Source: CAYGJN01 sp964350135
Lineage (GTDB): Bacteria; Bdellovibrionota; Bacteriovoracia; Bacteriovoracales; Bacteriovoracaceae
Length of the DNA stretch: 14,237 bases
NCBI GenBank assembly: GCA_964350135.1
Contig: CAYGJN010000074.1
Coordinates: 1-14,237, forward strand
Direction of reading: 5' to 3'
The translations under genes and the position numbers were made by a program. A model generated the notes under the pieces. The model saw nothing but the letters and a program-made list of their open reading frames with translations, searched no databases and had not been told where the DNA came from. This document shows positions 7,085-14,105 of this stretch, in pieces; position 1 is the stretch's first letter; each line of letters starts with the position of its first letter.

Positions 7085-7113
7085 GTTATAGAAAGTTCAC
7101 AGAACTCTGTCTA
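7085..7113 (-). promoter_or_regulatory. Sigma-70-like promoter giving a leaderless transcript
   Basis: On minus, TAGACA (7113-7108), a 17-nt spacer and TATAAC (7090-7085): five of six consensus bases in each box. Only 6 nt separate the -10 box from the ATG at 7078, so the first transcribed base should be the A of the start codon. An inverted repeat ACAGA-AC-TCTGT (7099-7110) spans the spacer edge and could be an operator. Confidence 0.55.
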
Positions 7114-7120
7114 GCCAGGT

Positions 7121-7582
7121 TTAGAGAAAATAGATCTTTGAATCACCTTTATCTAGAGAAGAATGCTCCGCAAACTTATAAATAAAGTCTATAAATGATT
7201 CTAGGGCCTCAAAAGTTTGGCTCTCTTGATCAAACTCACATCCGTAGCGCATAAAGGTATTGCCGCCTTCATCTACAAATTCAGTGCCGTACTTAACTTT
7301 TACAAAAGCAGGGATATAAGTCTTCTTAGTAAAATAAAGTCTTAATGTGATATCAAAACCTTTTTCAAACTTGCGATCTTTACTACCTTGCCATGGAACT
7401 TGGAATAAGCACCCAGTTTTAGATATATCGACAATTTCAATTGGATATATTGAACCATTTTGATCAATTACAGAGTAGCATCCTAGAAAACTCTGGAACA
7501 TAACACGTTCAAAGCTTCTTCTTTTTTTCTCAATAGATTCTTTTCTTTTTTCTACAAAATCAATTAAATCTTCTTTAGACAT
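7121..7582 (-). CDS. PilZ-domain cyclic-di-GMP-binding protein
   Basis: A 153-residue protein with an intact cyclic-di-GMP site: RSFER (Arg22-x3-Arg26) and DISKTG (Asp52-x-Ser54-x2-Gly57), followed by the barrel strands FDITLRLYF and RYGCEF. The N-terminus is a charged helix and the C-terminus a further helix. There is no other domain, so it is probably a receptor that acts through a partner, for example in motility or surface attachment. I place the start at 7582: AGGAG at 7592-7588 is ideally spaced for this ATG. The upstream in-frame ATG at 7609 adds only nine residues, has no clear SD and lies before that SD. It heads the five-gene minus-strand run. Confidence 0.85.
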   Translation of the reverse strand: MSKEDLIDFVEKRKESIEKKRRSFERVMFQSFLGCYSVIDQNGSIYPIEIVDISKTGCLFQVPWQGSKDRKFEKGFDITLRLYFTKKTYIPAFVKVKYGTEFVDEGGNTFMRYGCEFDQESQTFEALESFIDFIYKFAEHSSLDKGDSKIYFL

Positions 7583-7587
7583 GTCTA

Positions 7588-7592
7588 CTCCT
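7588..7592 (-). promoter_or_regulatory. Ribosome binding site deciding the PilZ start
   Basis: AGGAG on minus, 5 nt before the ATG at 7582. It lies inside the frame of the alternative ATG at 7609 and argues for the shorter protein. Confidence 0.6.
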
Positions 7593-7608
7593 AAAACAGA
7601 TGATCTCA

Positions 7609-7643
7609 TAGACTTATCGCCAGATGCTCACTAGACTTTATCC
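7609..7643 (+). promoter_or_regulatory. Weak candidate promoter for the subtilase-like lipoprotein
   Basis: TAGACT (7609-7614) and TAGACT (7632-7637) are spaced 17 nt apart and match four of six bases of the -35 and -10 boxes. The second copy ends 6 nt before the ATG at 7644, the same geometry as the leaderless promoter at 7085. The two copies form an imperfect direct repeat (TAGACTTATC / TAGACTTTATCC). It also lies in the divergent gap with the PilZ gene. Confidence 0.25.
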
Positions 7644-8465
7644 ATGATGAAAATTTACTTTCCGATGATCATTTTTTGCCTAGTCTTAAACGGCTGTATG
7701 TCAGGGTCAAAGAGTCAGAAACAGAAAATACTTATTATTGATTCTTTTTTTTGCTCAAAAGATTGGTATCAAAAACACTATCCTCAGATTGAAATAAGTT
7801 TTATTGGGGACGAGAAAGAGCATGCTCTTTTTTGCGACCCTCCTAGAAACCGCTTGGCCCTTCACGGGCATTATTTATTACTTGAAATTCTTGAGGCATT
7901 AAAGAATCAAAATCATCATTTCTACTTGGCCAATGTTTTTACCTCAAAGGGAGTACAAAATGTTAACAAATGGGAGACTGCTCATAAATTCTCTGAAAAG
8001 TTTAAGCCAGATCTCTTAATTTCTGCCACAGGATATTTTAAAGACCAAAAAATCTCTCATCTAAATTTTTCTCCCTTATCAATTTTAGCTGCTGGCAATC
8101 TTTCAAATGGGCTCAAGCTAGAGACAAAAATTTATCCCCAGAGCAATAATCTTTCTAACTACTATATTGTAGGAAGCTATCTCACTCCTGATAAAGAAAA
8201 TGGCAAAATGACCAGTGCAAATAGACACCAGGTCTTTTATGACACTCGAAATTTAAGCGTTGATATTATTGATTTTTTTATGAATACCGGAAACTCAAAA
8301 AATAATATTCGAGGCTCAAGCCTTGCCACCGCAAAGGCTGCAGCCTTTATAATGAATCACTGCTCTCCCCCTACGCCAAGCTGTATTGAAAAGAATAAAT
8401 CCCCTATTAAGTTTGTAAATTCTTCATATAATCGTGAAGCATTCACGCTATACACTGTGCATTAA
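7644..8465 (+). CDS. Lipoprotein with a minimal subtilisin (S8)-like core
   Basis: A 273-residue protein with signal peptide and lipobox LNGC (Cys18 lipidated). Right after it come the landmarks of the S8 serine-protease fold in order: ILIIDS with Asp33, LHGHYLL with His74, SILAAGN with Asn152 (oxyanion position) and RGSSLATAKAAAF with Ser226 in place of the usual GTSMATP context. Spacing is close to subtilisin. Flanking signatures are degenerate (HGH instead of HGT, Ala for Pro after the Ser), so activity is likely but unproven. No inhibitory propeptide fits between the lipobox and Asp33. Either of two adjacent ATGs could start it; neither has an SD. The gene precedes the sigma-54 promoter of the giant exported protein. 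Confidence 0.65.
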   Translation: MMKIYFPMIIFCLVLNGCMSGSKSQKQKILIIDSFFCSKDWYQKHYPQIEISFIGDEKEHALFCDPPRNRLALHGHYLLLEILEALKNQNHHFYLANVFTSKGVQNVNKWETAHKFSEKFKPDLLISATGYFKDQKISHLNFSPLSILAAGNLSNGLKLETKIYPQSNNLSNYYIVGSYLTPDKENGKMTSANRHQVFYDTRNLSVDIIDFFMNTGNSKNNIRGSSLATAKAAAFIMNHCSPPTPSCIEKNKSPIKFVNSSYNREAFTLYTVH

Positions 8466-8492
8466 TTACAAAAATTTATAACTTTCTGTTTT

Positions 8493-8508
8493 TGGCATCC
8501 TGATTGCA
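8493..8508 (+). promoter_or_regulatory. Sigma-54 (-24/-12) promoter
   Basis: TGGCATCCTGATTGCA: TGGCA at -24 and TTGCA at -12, with GG (8494-8495) and GC (8506-8507) exactly 10 nt apart. The predicted start is near 8519, giving a leader of about 60 nt to the ATG at 8578. It lies just after the lipoprotein stop and directly before the giant exported protein. RpoN promoters need an activator ATPase; any upstream binding site would be within the preceding coding region, and I see no obvious one. Confidence 0.75.
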
Positions 8509-8577
8509 GTATGTATGACGAACATATCAGGAAGATAGCAAAAACAAACACATTTGAACTTTGGAAAGGGGTCAATA

Positions 8578-11500
8578 ATGCTTACTCGTTACTCAAAAAA
8601 TCTTAAGGTGCTTACCATCATCTTAGCTGTTTTATCTGCCACTCAAGTTATGGCCCAGACAAAGGGCAATGGTAAAGGTAAAGGAAAAGGTCAGGGCAAG
8701 GGAAATCAAACTCAGATCTTTAATAATAACAATAATGAAGTGCTCCTAAGCGGTGGTGGCAAGATTGATTGGGGATTCAATCCAAACTGGGCCCTTAATC
8801 AAGGCTATATTGGAAACCCTCAGTTTAGACTTATAGATAATCCAAGACTTTCAGATGCCATGAGAGATGCCAGAAGAGTTAATAAAAGAATTCAAGATCT
8901 TTTAACTCAAATCAAACCTCTTCAGGGACAGATAAGCGCAAAAGAAAATAGAGTTGATAGTTTAAAGACTGAGGTTTCAAACCTAAATACTGCAATTGCA
9001 AATCTTCAAACTAAAATTGATAATCACCAAACTAAAGTTCAAGCAGCAAAAGATGCTATTCCAGCTCTTCAGTCAAAACTTACTAATATAGATTCACAAA
9101 TTATTAATCTAAACCAAAGTAAATCTAATGCTCAAAAAGAAGTTCAGACAGCAAAAAACCTACAAGCACAATATACTGCTAACAAGCCTGCTCTCAATGA
9201 AAAATTAAAGCTAGCATTTCAGGCCTGTATGGCAGAAGGAAAAATCCCAGCAACTTGCTTACAAGATGCAAGAATTATTGCCATTCAAAATGAGATTAAA
9301 GAAAATGAGAAAAATATCGCAGCAAGTGGTCCTAAAATTTTGGCCTTACAAAAAACTGTTCAAAGTATCGCTTCTCAAATTACGAATAAACAATCAGAGA
9401 AAACAACAACTGCTCAAGCAATAACGAATAAACAAAATATCGTCTCTAATAGTGAGACAACTCTTGCAAACCTTAAGACAGAAAAAAGACAAAAAAATCA
9501 GCAGAAAACTACTGCACAGTCTAACCTAACCACTGCACAATCGCAGTTAACTGGACTTAAGACACAAGTTGCTCCGCTTATCACTCAAAAACAAAACTTA
9601 GATATTGAACTTGCCCAAGAAGTACGTGAAGCTAGAAGAATCAGAAGAGCTCTTATTGACAGAGTCATTGGTGCAAATCGTGAAGGTCATAGAGTAGGCT
9701 CAATTAATGGTGGCAATATCGGATCCACACTTGCCTATAACCTAGGTCAAGAAAGAGGAAACTTAGACGGTAACTTAGATGGTAATAACGAAGGAACCTC
9801 AGCAGGTGAAGAGCGTGATTATAATAATGGTTATGTTCAAGGTGAACAGATTGGCCAAGCTAGAGCTGAAGCCGAAGGTCAACGGGATGGTCAGGCATTA
9901 GGTCGCTCGCAGGGTAATAGTGAAGCTGGAGCAATTGCTGGTCGAGCAAAAGGTATCGAGAATGCAATTAATAGTGACGCTGCAGCCGTTGGGCAAAAAC
10001 AAGGCGTAAAAGATGGTATGGATCGCGCTATTGCTGATGGTTACTCTCAAGGAACACCGCTTGGTGAGCAAAAAGCTATTGAAGCTCATGAAAATATAAG
10101 ACTTAAATCTGCTCAGGTTAGTGGATCGTTTACAGGTACATTTAGTGCAGGTATCCCAAGCTACCCTGGAGTTAGTCAGCCAAGCTATAGATTCTGTGAT
10201 CAGTATAGAGCTCGTATTGTTCGTCTTGCCTGTGCAGATGGCCTGAATATTGGTCATTACGATAACGCCCAAGCCGCTTTCCAGGCCAATATCGCAAATT
10301 ACTACCAGCAAGCCTATAGTGCTTCTTATAGAGCTGCCTACGATCAGGCCTTCTCTCAACATTACCCACAAGCTGAGCAAGCTGGTGTTGCAAGAGGTGA
10401 AGCTGATAAATTTGCATCTGCTTACCCTGGTATTAAAGAAAGCTACAGACAGCAATCATACTCTTATTATGTAAGTAATCCTGAAACGGGATCAAGTGAA
10501 TACACTTCAAACTATGCACAAAGCAAAGCTTCAGCCTACTCTGCAAAGTATGAAGAAATCAGAGCAGATAAGTTTTCTTACTACACAGCAAAAGTTTATA
10601 GAGAAAATATTCAATCACAGACTAAAAAGTACTCTGATACTAGAGAAGACCAAGTAAGCAATATCTATAAGAAACATCCTGTTCTTAGTTATGTTGGAAG
10701 TAGTATTAGCGACGGTGGTATTCAAGCAGTTGCTAAACTAGATGGCGTGTATATGCCAGATGAAAAAGTGGTTTTTGATATTACTGTTAAAAACTTTGGT
10801 CTAATTGCTGCTACAGATGCAAAACTTGTACTGAGCGATGGTAGAACAGTTAATCTTCCAACAATTGCTGCTCAGTCAGAAGTTCTTGTTTCAGCTGCAG
10901 GGGTTGTTAAGGTGACTAAGGAGTCTGGACAGCAAGAAAGAGTTGCTTCTCAAATTACAAGAAGACTAAGTTCAACAGATAAAAGAATTGAAGGTCGTCA
11001 CTTTTATAATGCCGCAACAGGTGCAGTAAACGCAGCAGATGCAAAAACAATCCAAGTGAACTACCCAATGGATTTAAGTGAAATTGCTGTAATTGGTGAT
11101 TTAATTGTTGGAAGGCCAGCGAACCTTCAAGCTAAAGTAACAAATTACTCAAACAGAACATACCAAGGTCCAATCAATCTTAAAATTACAACAAGCCTTG
11201 GTAATGTCATGACGAAAGAGTTTCCAAGTATCAATACTCTAAAGAAATCGGCTCTTTTAAAAGAGGCAGAACTTTTAATCACTAATAATAACGATGCGCT
11301 TGAAACAATTAGCTTTAATTTAGTGATCGAAAAAAATGGTGTTGCTCTTGGTGGAGCTACTTCTGCTGGGTCAAAATTAGTACAAGTGGCCTATATAGAA
11401 AAAGCAGGAGCTAAGGTATTACTAGGAGATGCCAAGACTGATCGTCTTGGTTTACTAGACGCTCTTAAAAATCAAGGCGGCATTGAAAACGTTTCAGTGG

Positions 11501-12372
11501 TTGATCTTGCTCTTGATCAAAAAGGTGTTATAGAGTCTCTAAGTAATAAGGTTGTGGTACTTGCTCAGTCTCGTGCCAACGGATCTTTAATCTCTGCCGT
11601 AGATAGTCTTATTAATAATGCAAGTAACGCTGTTTTAGTGGCTGATCGTTCAAGCATAAATGCCCTTGAGGAACTTAAAGCAAATGCATCGTCTTTAAAG
11701 CTAGCAGCAACATTAAAGCTAAGCCTTGCTACTTTAAAAACAACAACGGTTACTGTTCCAAATATCTATGTGAATAAAAATGCTAAAGGAACAATCATTG
11801 TAAACACTCTTGATACTGAGCTTGCTAAAAATGTAGCAACGCTTACTCAAGGAGACGCTGATGATATGACTGAAAAAGTTCTTACGATGTTTGATCAGGC
11901 CATGATTTTAGATATGCTAGATTCTATGACAATTGCATCAACCACAAAACTAGAGGTTCAAAAGATTCTTTCGAGAATCTATCTTGAAGCAGCAATGGTT
12001 AATGAAGTTTATGATGATAGTAGCAAGGCTGGTCGTAAGCTTATCAAAAAGCTTAAAAAAGACAAAAAAGATAACCTAGTTAAGCTGTCAAATAGACTAG
12101 AAGAGATCGTTGATGATGCAGACTCAAAAGCAGCTATTGGTGCCATCATCATTTTACACGAACTTGACTACGCACTTGATAATATAAAGCCTCTAAGCAA
12201 AATAAAATCAAGTGTTCGAAGTGCAACCATGAAAAGAGTTGAGAAAAATCTTTCAAAACTAGAGAAAAAGCTGTCAAAAATAACAAGCTCAGATTTCAAA
12301 AGAAAGTTTATCAAAAGACAGACTGGCTACAATAGACTTGTTAATAATTTTACTCCTGTAATCGAGGAGTAG
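8578..12372 (+). CDS. Giant exported coiled-coil / tetrad-repeat protein
   Basis: A 1264-residue protein of unknown function. Start 8578 is chosen over a TTG at 8554 because GGAAAGGGG ends 6 nt before the ATG and a normal signal peptide follows (cleavage likely after VMA, residue 26). Order: Gly/Lys tail (29-43, GNGKGKGKGQGKGN); Asn-rich turn; long coiled coil (about 95-355, Gln/Ala/Thr/Lys-rich) interrupted by Cys217 and Cys227; Gly every fourth residue (370-500); Cys540 and Cys552; Tyr/Phe every fourth residue (568-674); two beta-sandwich-like, CARDB-type parts (about 703-945, with FDITVKNFG and LQAKVTNYSN); an alpha/beta part (about 945-1090); and a Lys-rich helical end. There is no C-terminal anchor or outer-membrane barrel signature. 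It is probably a fibrous secreted or surface protein, made from a sigma-54 promoter and ended by a strong terminator. Confidence 0.85.
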   Translation: MLTRYSKNLKVLTIILAVLSATQVMAQTKGNGKGKGKGQGKGNQTQIFNNNNNEVLLSGGGKIDWGFNPNWALNQGYIGNPQFRLIDNPRLSDAMRDARRVNKRIQDLLTQIKPLQGQISAKENRVDSLKTEVSNLNTAIANLQTKIDNHQTKVQAAKDAIPALQSKLTNIDSQIINLNQSKSNAQKEVQTAKNLQAQYTANKPALNEKLKLAFQACMAEGKIPATCLQDARIIAIQNEIKENEKNIAASGPKILALQKTVQSIASQITNKQSEKTTTAQAITNKQNIVSNSETTLANLKTEKRQKNQQKTTAQSNLTTAQSQLTGLKTQVAPLITQKQNLDIELAQEVREARRIRRALIDRVIGANREGHRVGSINGGNIGSTLAYNLGQERGNLDGNLDGNNEGTSAGEERDYNNGYVQGEQIGQARAEAEGQRDGQALGRSQGNSEAGAIAGRAKGIENAINSDAAAVGQKQGVKDGMDRAIADGYSQGTPLGEQKAIEAHENIRLKSAQVSGSFTGTFSAGIPSYPGVSQPSYRFCDQYRARIVRLACADGLNIGHYDNAQAAFQANIANYYQQAYSASYRAAYDQAFSQHYPQAEQAGVARGEADKFASAYPGIKESYRQQSYSYYVSNPETGSSEYTSNYAQSKASAYSAKYEEIRADKFSYYTAKVYRENIQSQTKKYSDTREDQVSNIYKKHPVLSYVGSSISDGGIQAVAKLDGVYMPDEKVVFDITVKNFGLIAATDAKLVLSDGRTVNLPTIAAQSEVLVSAAGVVKVTKESGQQERVASQITRRLSSTDKRIEGRHFYNAATGAVNAADAKTIQVNYPMDLSEIAVIGDLIVGRPANLQAKVTNYSNRTYQGPINLKITTSLGNVMTKEFPSINTLKKSALLKEAELLITNNNDALETISFNLVIEKNGVALGGATSAGSKLVQVAYIEKAGAKVLLGDAKTDRLGLLDALKNQGGIENVSVVDLALDQKGVIESLSNKVVVLAQSRANGSLISAVDSLINNASNAVLVADRSSINALEELKANASSLKLAATLKLSLATLKTTTVTVPNIYVNKNAKGTIIVNTLDTELAKNVATLTQGDADDMTEKVLTMFDQAMILDMLDSMTIASTTKLEVQKILSRIYLEAAMVNEVYDDSSKAGRKLIKKLKKDKKDNLVKLSNRLEEIVDDADSKAAIGAIIILHELDYALDNIKPLSKIKSSVRSATMKRVEKNLSKLEKKLSKITSSDFKRKFIKRQTGYNRLVNNFTPVIEE
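9685..10077 (+). repeat. GX3 tetrad repeat (protein-level)
   Basis: Codons 370-500 of the giant protein. From residue 370 to 446 the 20 positions spaced by four hold 17 Gly, 2 Ala and 1 Asp. After one-residue register shifts the pattern resumes at 451-459 and 472-500 (six Gly and two Ala in eight positions). DNA copies are degenerate, so this is selection on protein, not a recent tandem expansion, apart from a short GGTAACTTAGA doublet near 9770. Confidence 0.8.
10279..10599 (+). repeat. YX3 tetrad repeat (protein-level)
   Basis: Codons 568-674 of the giant protein. Aromatics fall every fourth residue: Phe568, Tyr576, 580, 584, 588, Phe592, Tyr596, then Phe612 and Tyr616, and again Tyr642, 646, 654, 658, Phe666 and Tyr674. 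The intervening residues are mostly Ala, Ser, Gln and Glu. Confidence 0.75.
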
Positions 12373-12399
12373 TGAGAGTAACCTTTCCAAGTTATATTC

Positions 12400-12426
12400 A
12401 GGGGAGACTTTGGTCTCCCCTTTGTT
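12400..12426 (+). terminator. Rho-independent terminator of the giant protein gene
   Basis: GGGGAGAC (12401-12408), loop TTTG, GTCTCCCC (12413-12420), extended by one A-T pair and followed by TTTGTT. It lies 28 nt after the stop and just before the convergent gene. The minus-strand tail (TGAATATAAC) is poorer, so it works mainly on plus. Confidence 0.85.
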
Positions 12427-12430
12427 ATGA

Positions 12431-12766
12431 TTACTTAGGCAAACCTAAAAAAAATCTTAAGCCAATTGAAAAAGCAAAAGTTCCAAGAATTACACCAATC
12501 AAGATAAATTGACGTTTCTTTGAAGGGTAATGAATAATTCTTTCTCGTAAATAAAAAAACCAATAGAAAAAAATAGTCCCCCCACTCCCTATATACTTAT
12601 AACCTACAAAAGCAGGTGCAATTAGTAAGGAAAACATAAAGATATTACTAATAATATCCTTAGTTATTCTATCTTTTATCAATCGAGAAATCAGATACCA
12701 TAGACAACCGATTAAGATATAGATAGGCAATCGATAAATTATTTCTGTAAAAGCTGGATTATTCAT
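12431..12766 (-). CDS. Small integral membrane protein, unknown function
   Basis: A 111-residue protein that is mostly hydrophobic. Likely membrane helices are at about 10-29 (YRLPIYILIGCLWYLISRLI), 39-58 (SNIFMFSLLIAPAFVG) and 86-108 (FILIGVILGTFAFSIGLRFF), with an aromatic stretch TIFFYWFFYL (64-73) that may be a fourth or re-entrant segment. Positive loops (ISRLIKDRITK, HYPSKKR) suggest the first and third loops face the cytosol. Its ATG overlaps the stop of the CBS gene as ATGA, so it is translationally coupled and last in the rsgA operon. No family recognised; function might relate to the CBS protein as its membrane partner, which is inference from adjacency. Confidence 0.75.
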   Translation of the reverse strand: MNNPAFTEIIYRLPIYILIGCLWYLISRLIKDRITKDIISNIFMFSLLIAPAFVGYKYIGSGGTIFFYWFFYLRERIIHYPSKKRQFILIGVILGTFAFSIGLRFFLGLPK

Positions 12767-13134
12767 AAATATAATAGATCCTTAATTGAAATCATACCCA
12801 CAGGGCGATTAAGATCATTAACCACAGGCACATGACGAAACTTGTATTTTTTCATTAAGTCAACAGCCTCTTGAACAGGGCTCGATTCTTTTATTGTATA
12901 AGGGCCTTTTGTCATAAATTTTGTAATAGTTTCAGATAAAACATTAAGTCCTGCAATTTTCATAAGCACATCACGTTCTGTGAAAATCCCTGTAAGTTCA
13001 ACTTGATCATTGACCACCAAAGTAGATCCAATTTTATGCTCTCTCATAAACTCAATGGCCTCACCTACTGTAGCACTATCTAAAAGATATTTAGGTTGAG
13101 TTAAAATCTCTTTTACTGTTTTTTCACTGCTCAT
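12763..13134 (-). CDS. CBS-pair (Bateman module) protein
   Basis: A 123-residue protein consisting only of two CBS domains: about 8-62 (ending GIFTERDVLMKI) and 70-123 (FRHVPVVNDLNRPVGMISIKDLL). Such stand-alone pairs bind adenine nucleotides such as AMP or ATP in the cleft and act as energy sensors for a partner enzyme or channel. The ERD and IKD motifs where the ribose is held are present in each half. It is cytosolic. The ATG overlaps the rsgA TGA as ATGA, and a good AAGGAT SD lies inside the rsgA end. The downstream membrane protein is joined by the same kind of overlap. Confidence 0.93.
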   Translation of the reverse strand: MSSEKTVKEILTQPKYLLDSATVGEAIEFMREHKIGSTLVVNDQVELTGIFTERDVLMKIAGLNVLSETITKFMTKGPYTIKESSPVQEAVDLMKKYKFRHVPVVNDLNRPVGMISIKDLLYL

Positions 13135-14105
13135 GAATTATCCTTTGCTCTTTGCCAATCAGGTGTTTTTGCAAGTTCTGTATAAATTTTGTGATAAGTT
13201 GATAATTGATCTAGCACAAAGCTTTTTTGCTCTTCATTTTCATAATGTTCATCATCATAAAAAGCGCATTTATGACTTTTATCCACATGCTTACAATCAG
13301 AGAACTTGCAATAAACTGCAATTTTTGCAAGAGGTGGAAAATAATCAATAAGCTCCATAGGTGTGAGGTCTTCAAGTGAGTAAGATCTTATTCCTGGAGA
13401 ATCAACAAGAGTTAAATTTTTATCTTCAATGATTTCTGTCCAGGTAGTTGTATGAGCGCCTTTTCCTACTTTTGCAATTTTTTCTGAGAGAAGCTCAACT
13501 CTCCCCTCTGTTAAGGCCGAGATAGTTTTACTTTTTCCGACACCAGATTGTCCTAAAAATATTGAAGTTGTATTTTGTAAAAGTTCAGTAAGCTCTTTAA
13601 AACTTCTGGCACCAAAGGAGCCATCATACTCTTTATTTTGAAATTCATTTAAAGCTGAAATGGTAAAACAAGGAATACCAAAACTTTCATATTTCTTAAT
13701 CTCAAAATCTAAATCAAATGATTTATCGTATTGGTCCATTTTATTGAAAATCACAAGGGGTTTTACATCCCATTGATGAGCTCGCACCAAATATCTATCA
13801 ACTAAACCTTTTTTATACTTTGGCTTAGAAACAGAACTAAAGATCAGCATATAATCAATATTTGCTGCTGTTGCTTTCTTTTTTCGCTCTCTTACAATAA
13901 CTCGGTAAATTTCATTTTCTCGGGGAAGAACCTCAACAATTTTCCATTCGTTGGATTCTTTTTCGAGCTTTAAATAATCACCAACAACAATATCTGATGT
14001 TTTCAAGAGATTACCCAGAGCTGTTGCTGTTACAAACTCTTGCTCTTCAGTTAATTTACAAATAAATTCTCTACGGTCAGATTTATGAACTCGTGCTTTT
14101 GTCAT
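13131..14105 (-). CDS. rsgA: Ribosome small subunit-dependent GTPase A
   Basis: A 324-residue circularly permuted GTPase that acts in late maturation of the 30S subunit. An N-terminal OB fold (about 1-75) is followed by G motifs in permuted order: NKMD (121-124, G4), SA (150-151, G5), GQSGVGKS (185-192, G1), the GAHTTT switch (216-221, G2) and DSPG (235-238, G3). The C-terminal zinc knuckle has Cys266, Cys271, His273 and Cys280. All key residues are present and the length is typical. The start codon overlaps the TGA of the upstream FAD-oxidase gene (ATGA). The nearest AAGG is 13 nt away, so translation probably relies on coupling. The promoter lies outside the window. Confidence 0.96.
   Translation of the reverse strand: MTKARVHKSDRREFICKLTEEQEFVTATALGNLLKTSDIVVGDYLKLEKESNEWKIVEVLPRENEIYRVIVRERKKKATAANIDYMLIFSSVSKPKYKKGLVDRYLVRAHQWDVKPLVIFNKMDQYDKSFDLDFEIKKYESFGIPCFTISALNEFQNKEYDGSFGARSFKELTELLQNTTSIFLGQSGVGKSKTISALTEGRVELLSEKIAKVGKGAHTTTWTEIIEDKNLTLVDSPGIRSYSLEDLTPMELIDYFPPLAKIAVYCKFSDCKHVDKSHKCAFYDDEHYENEEQKSFVLDQLSTYHKIYTELAKTPDWQRAKDNS

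Noticed and set aside
9898..10455. A 185-codon minus-strand frame, with smaller ones at 10172-10417 (minus) and 10250-10474 (plus).
   Set aside because: All lie inside the giant exported gene and arise from its biased Gly/Ala/Tyr/Gln codons; no SD, and Cys/Ser/Thr-rich nonsense composition.
13133..13351. A 72-codon plus-strand frame opposite the end of rsgA.
   Set aside because: Antisense to the well-supported zinc-knuckle part of RsgA; no SD.
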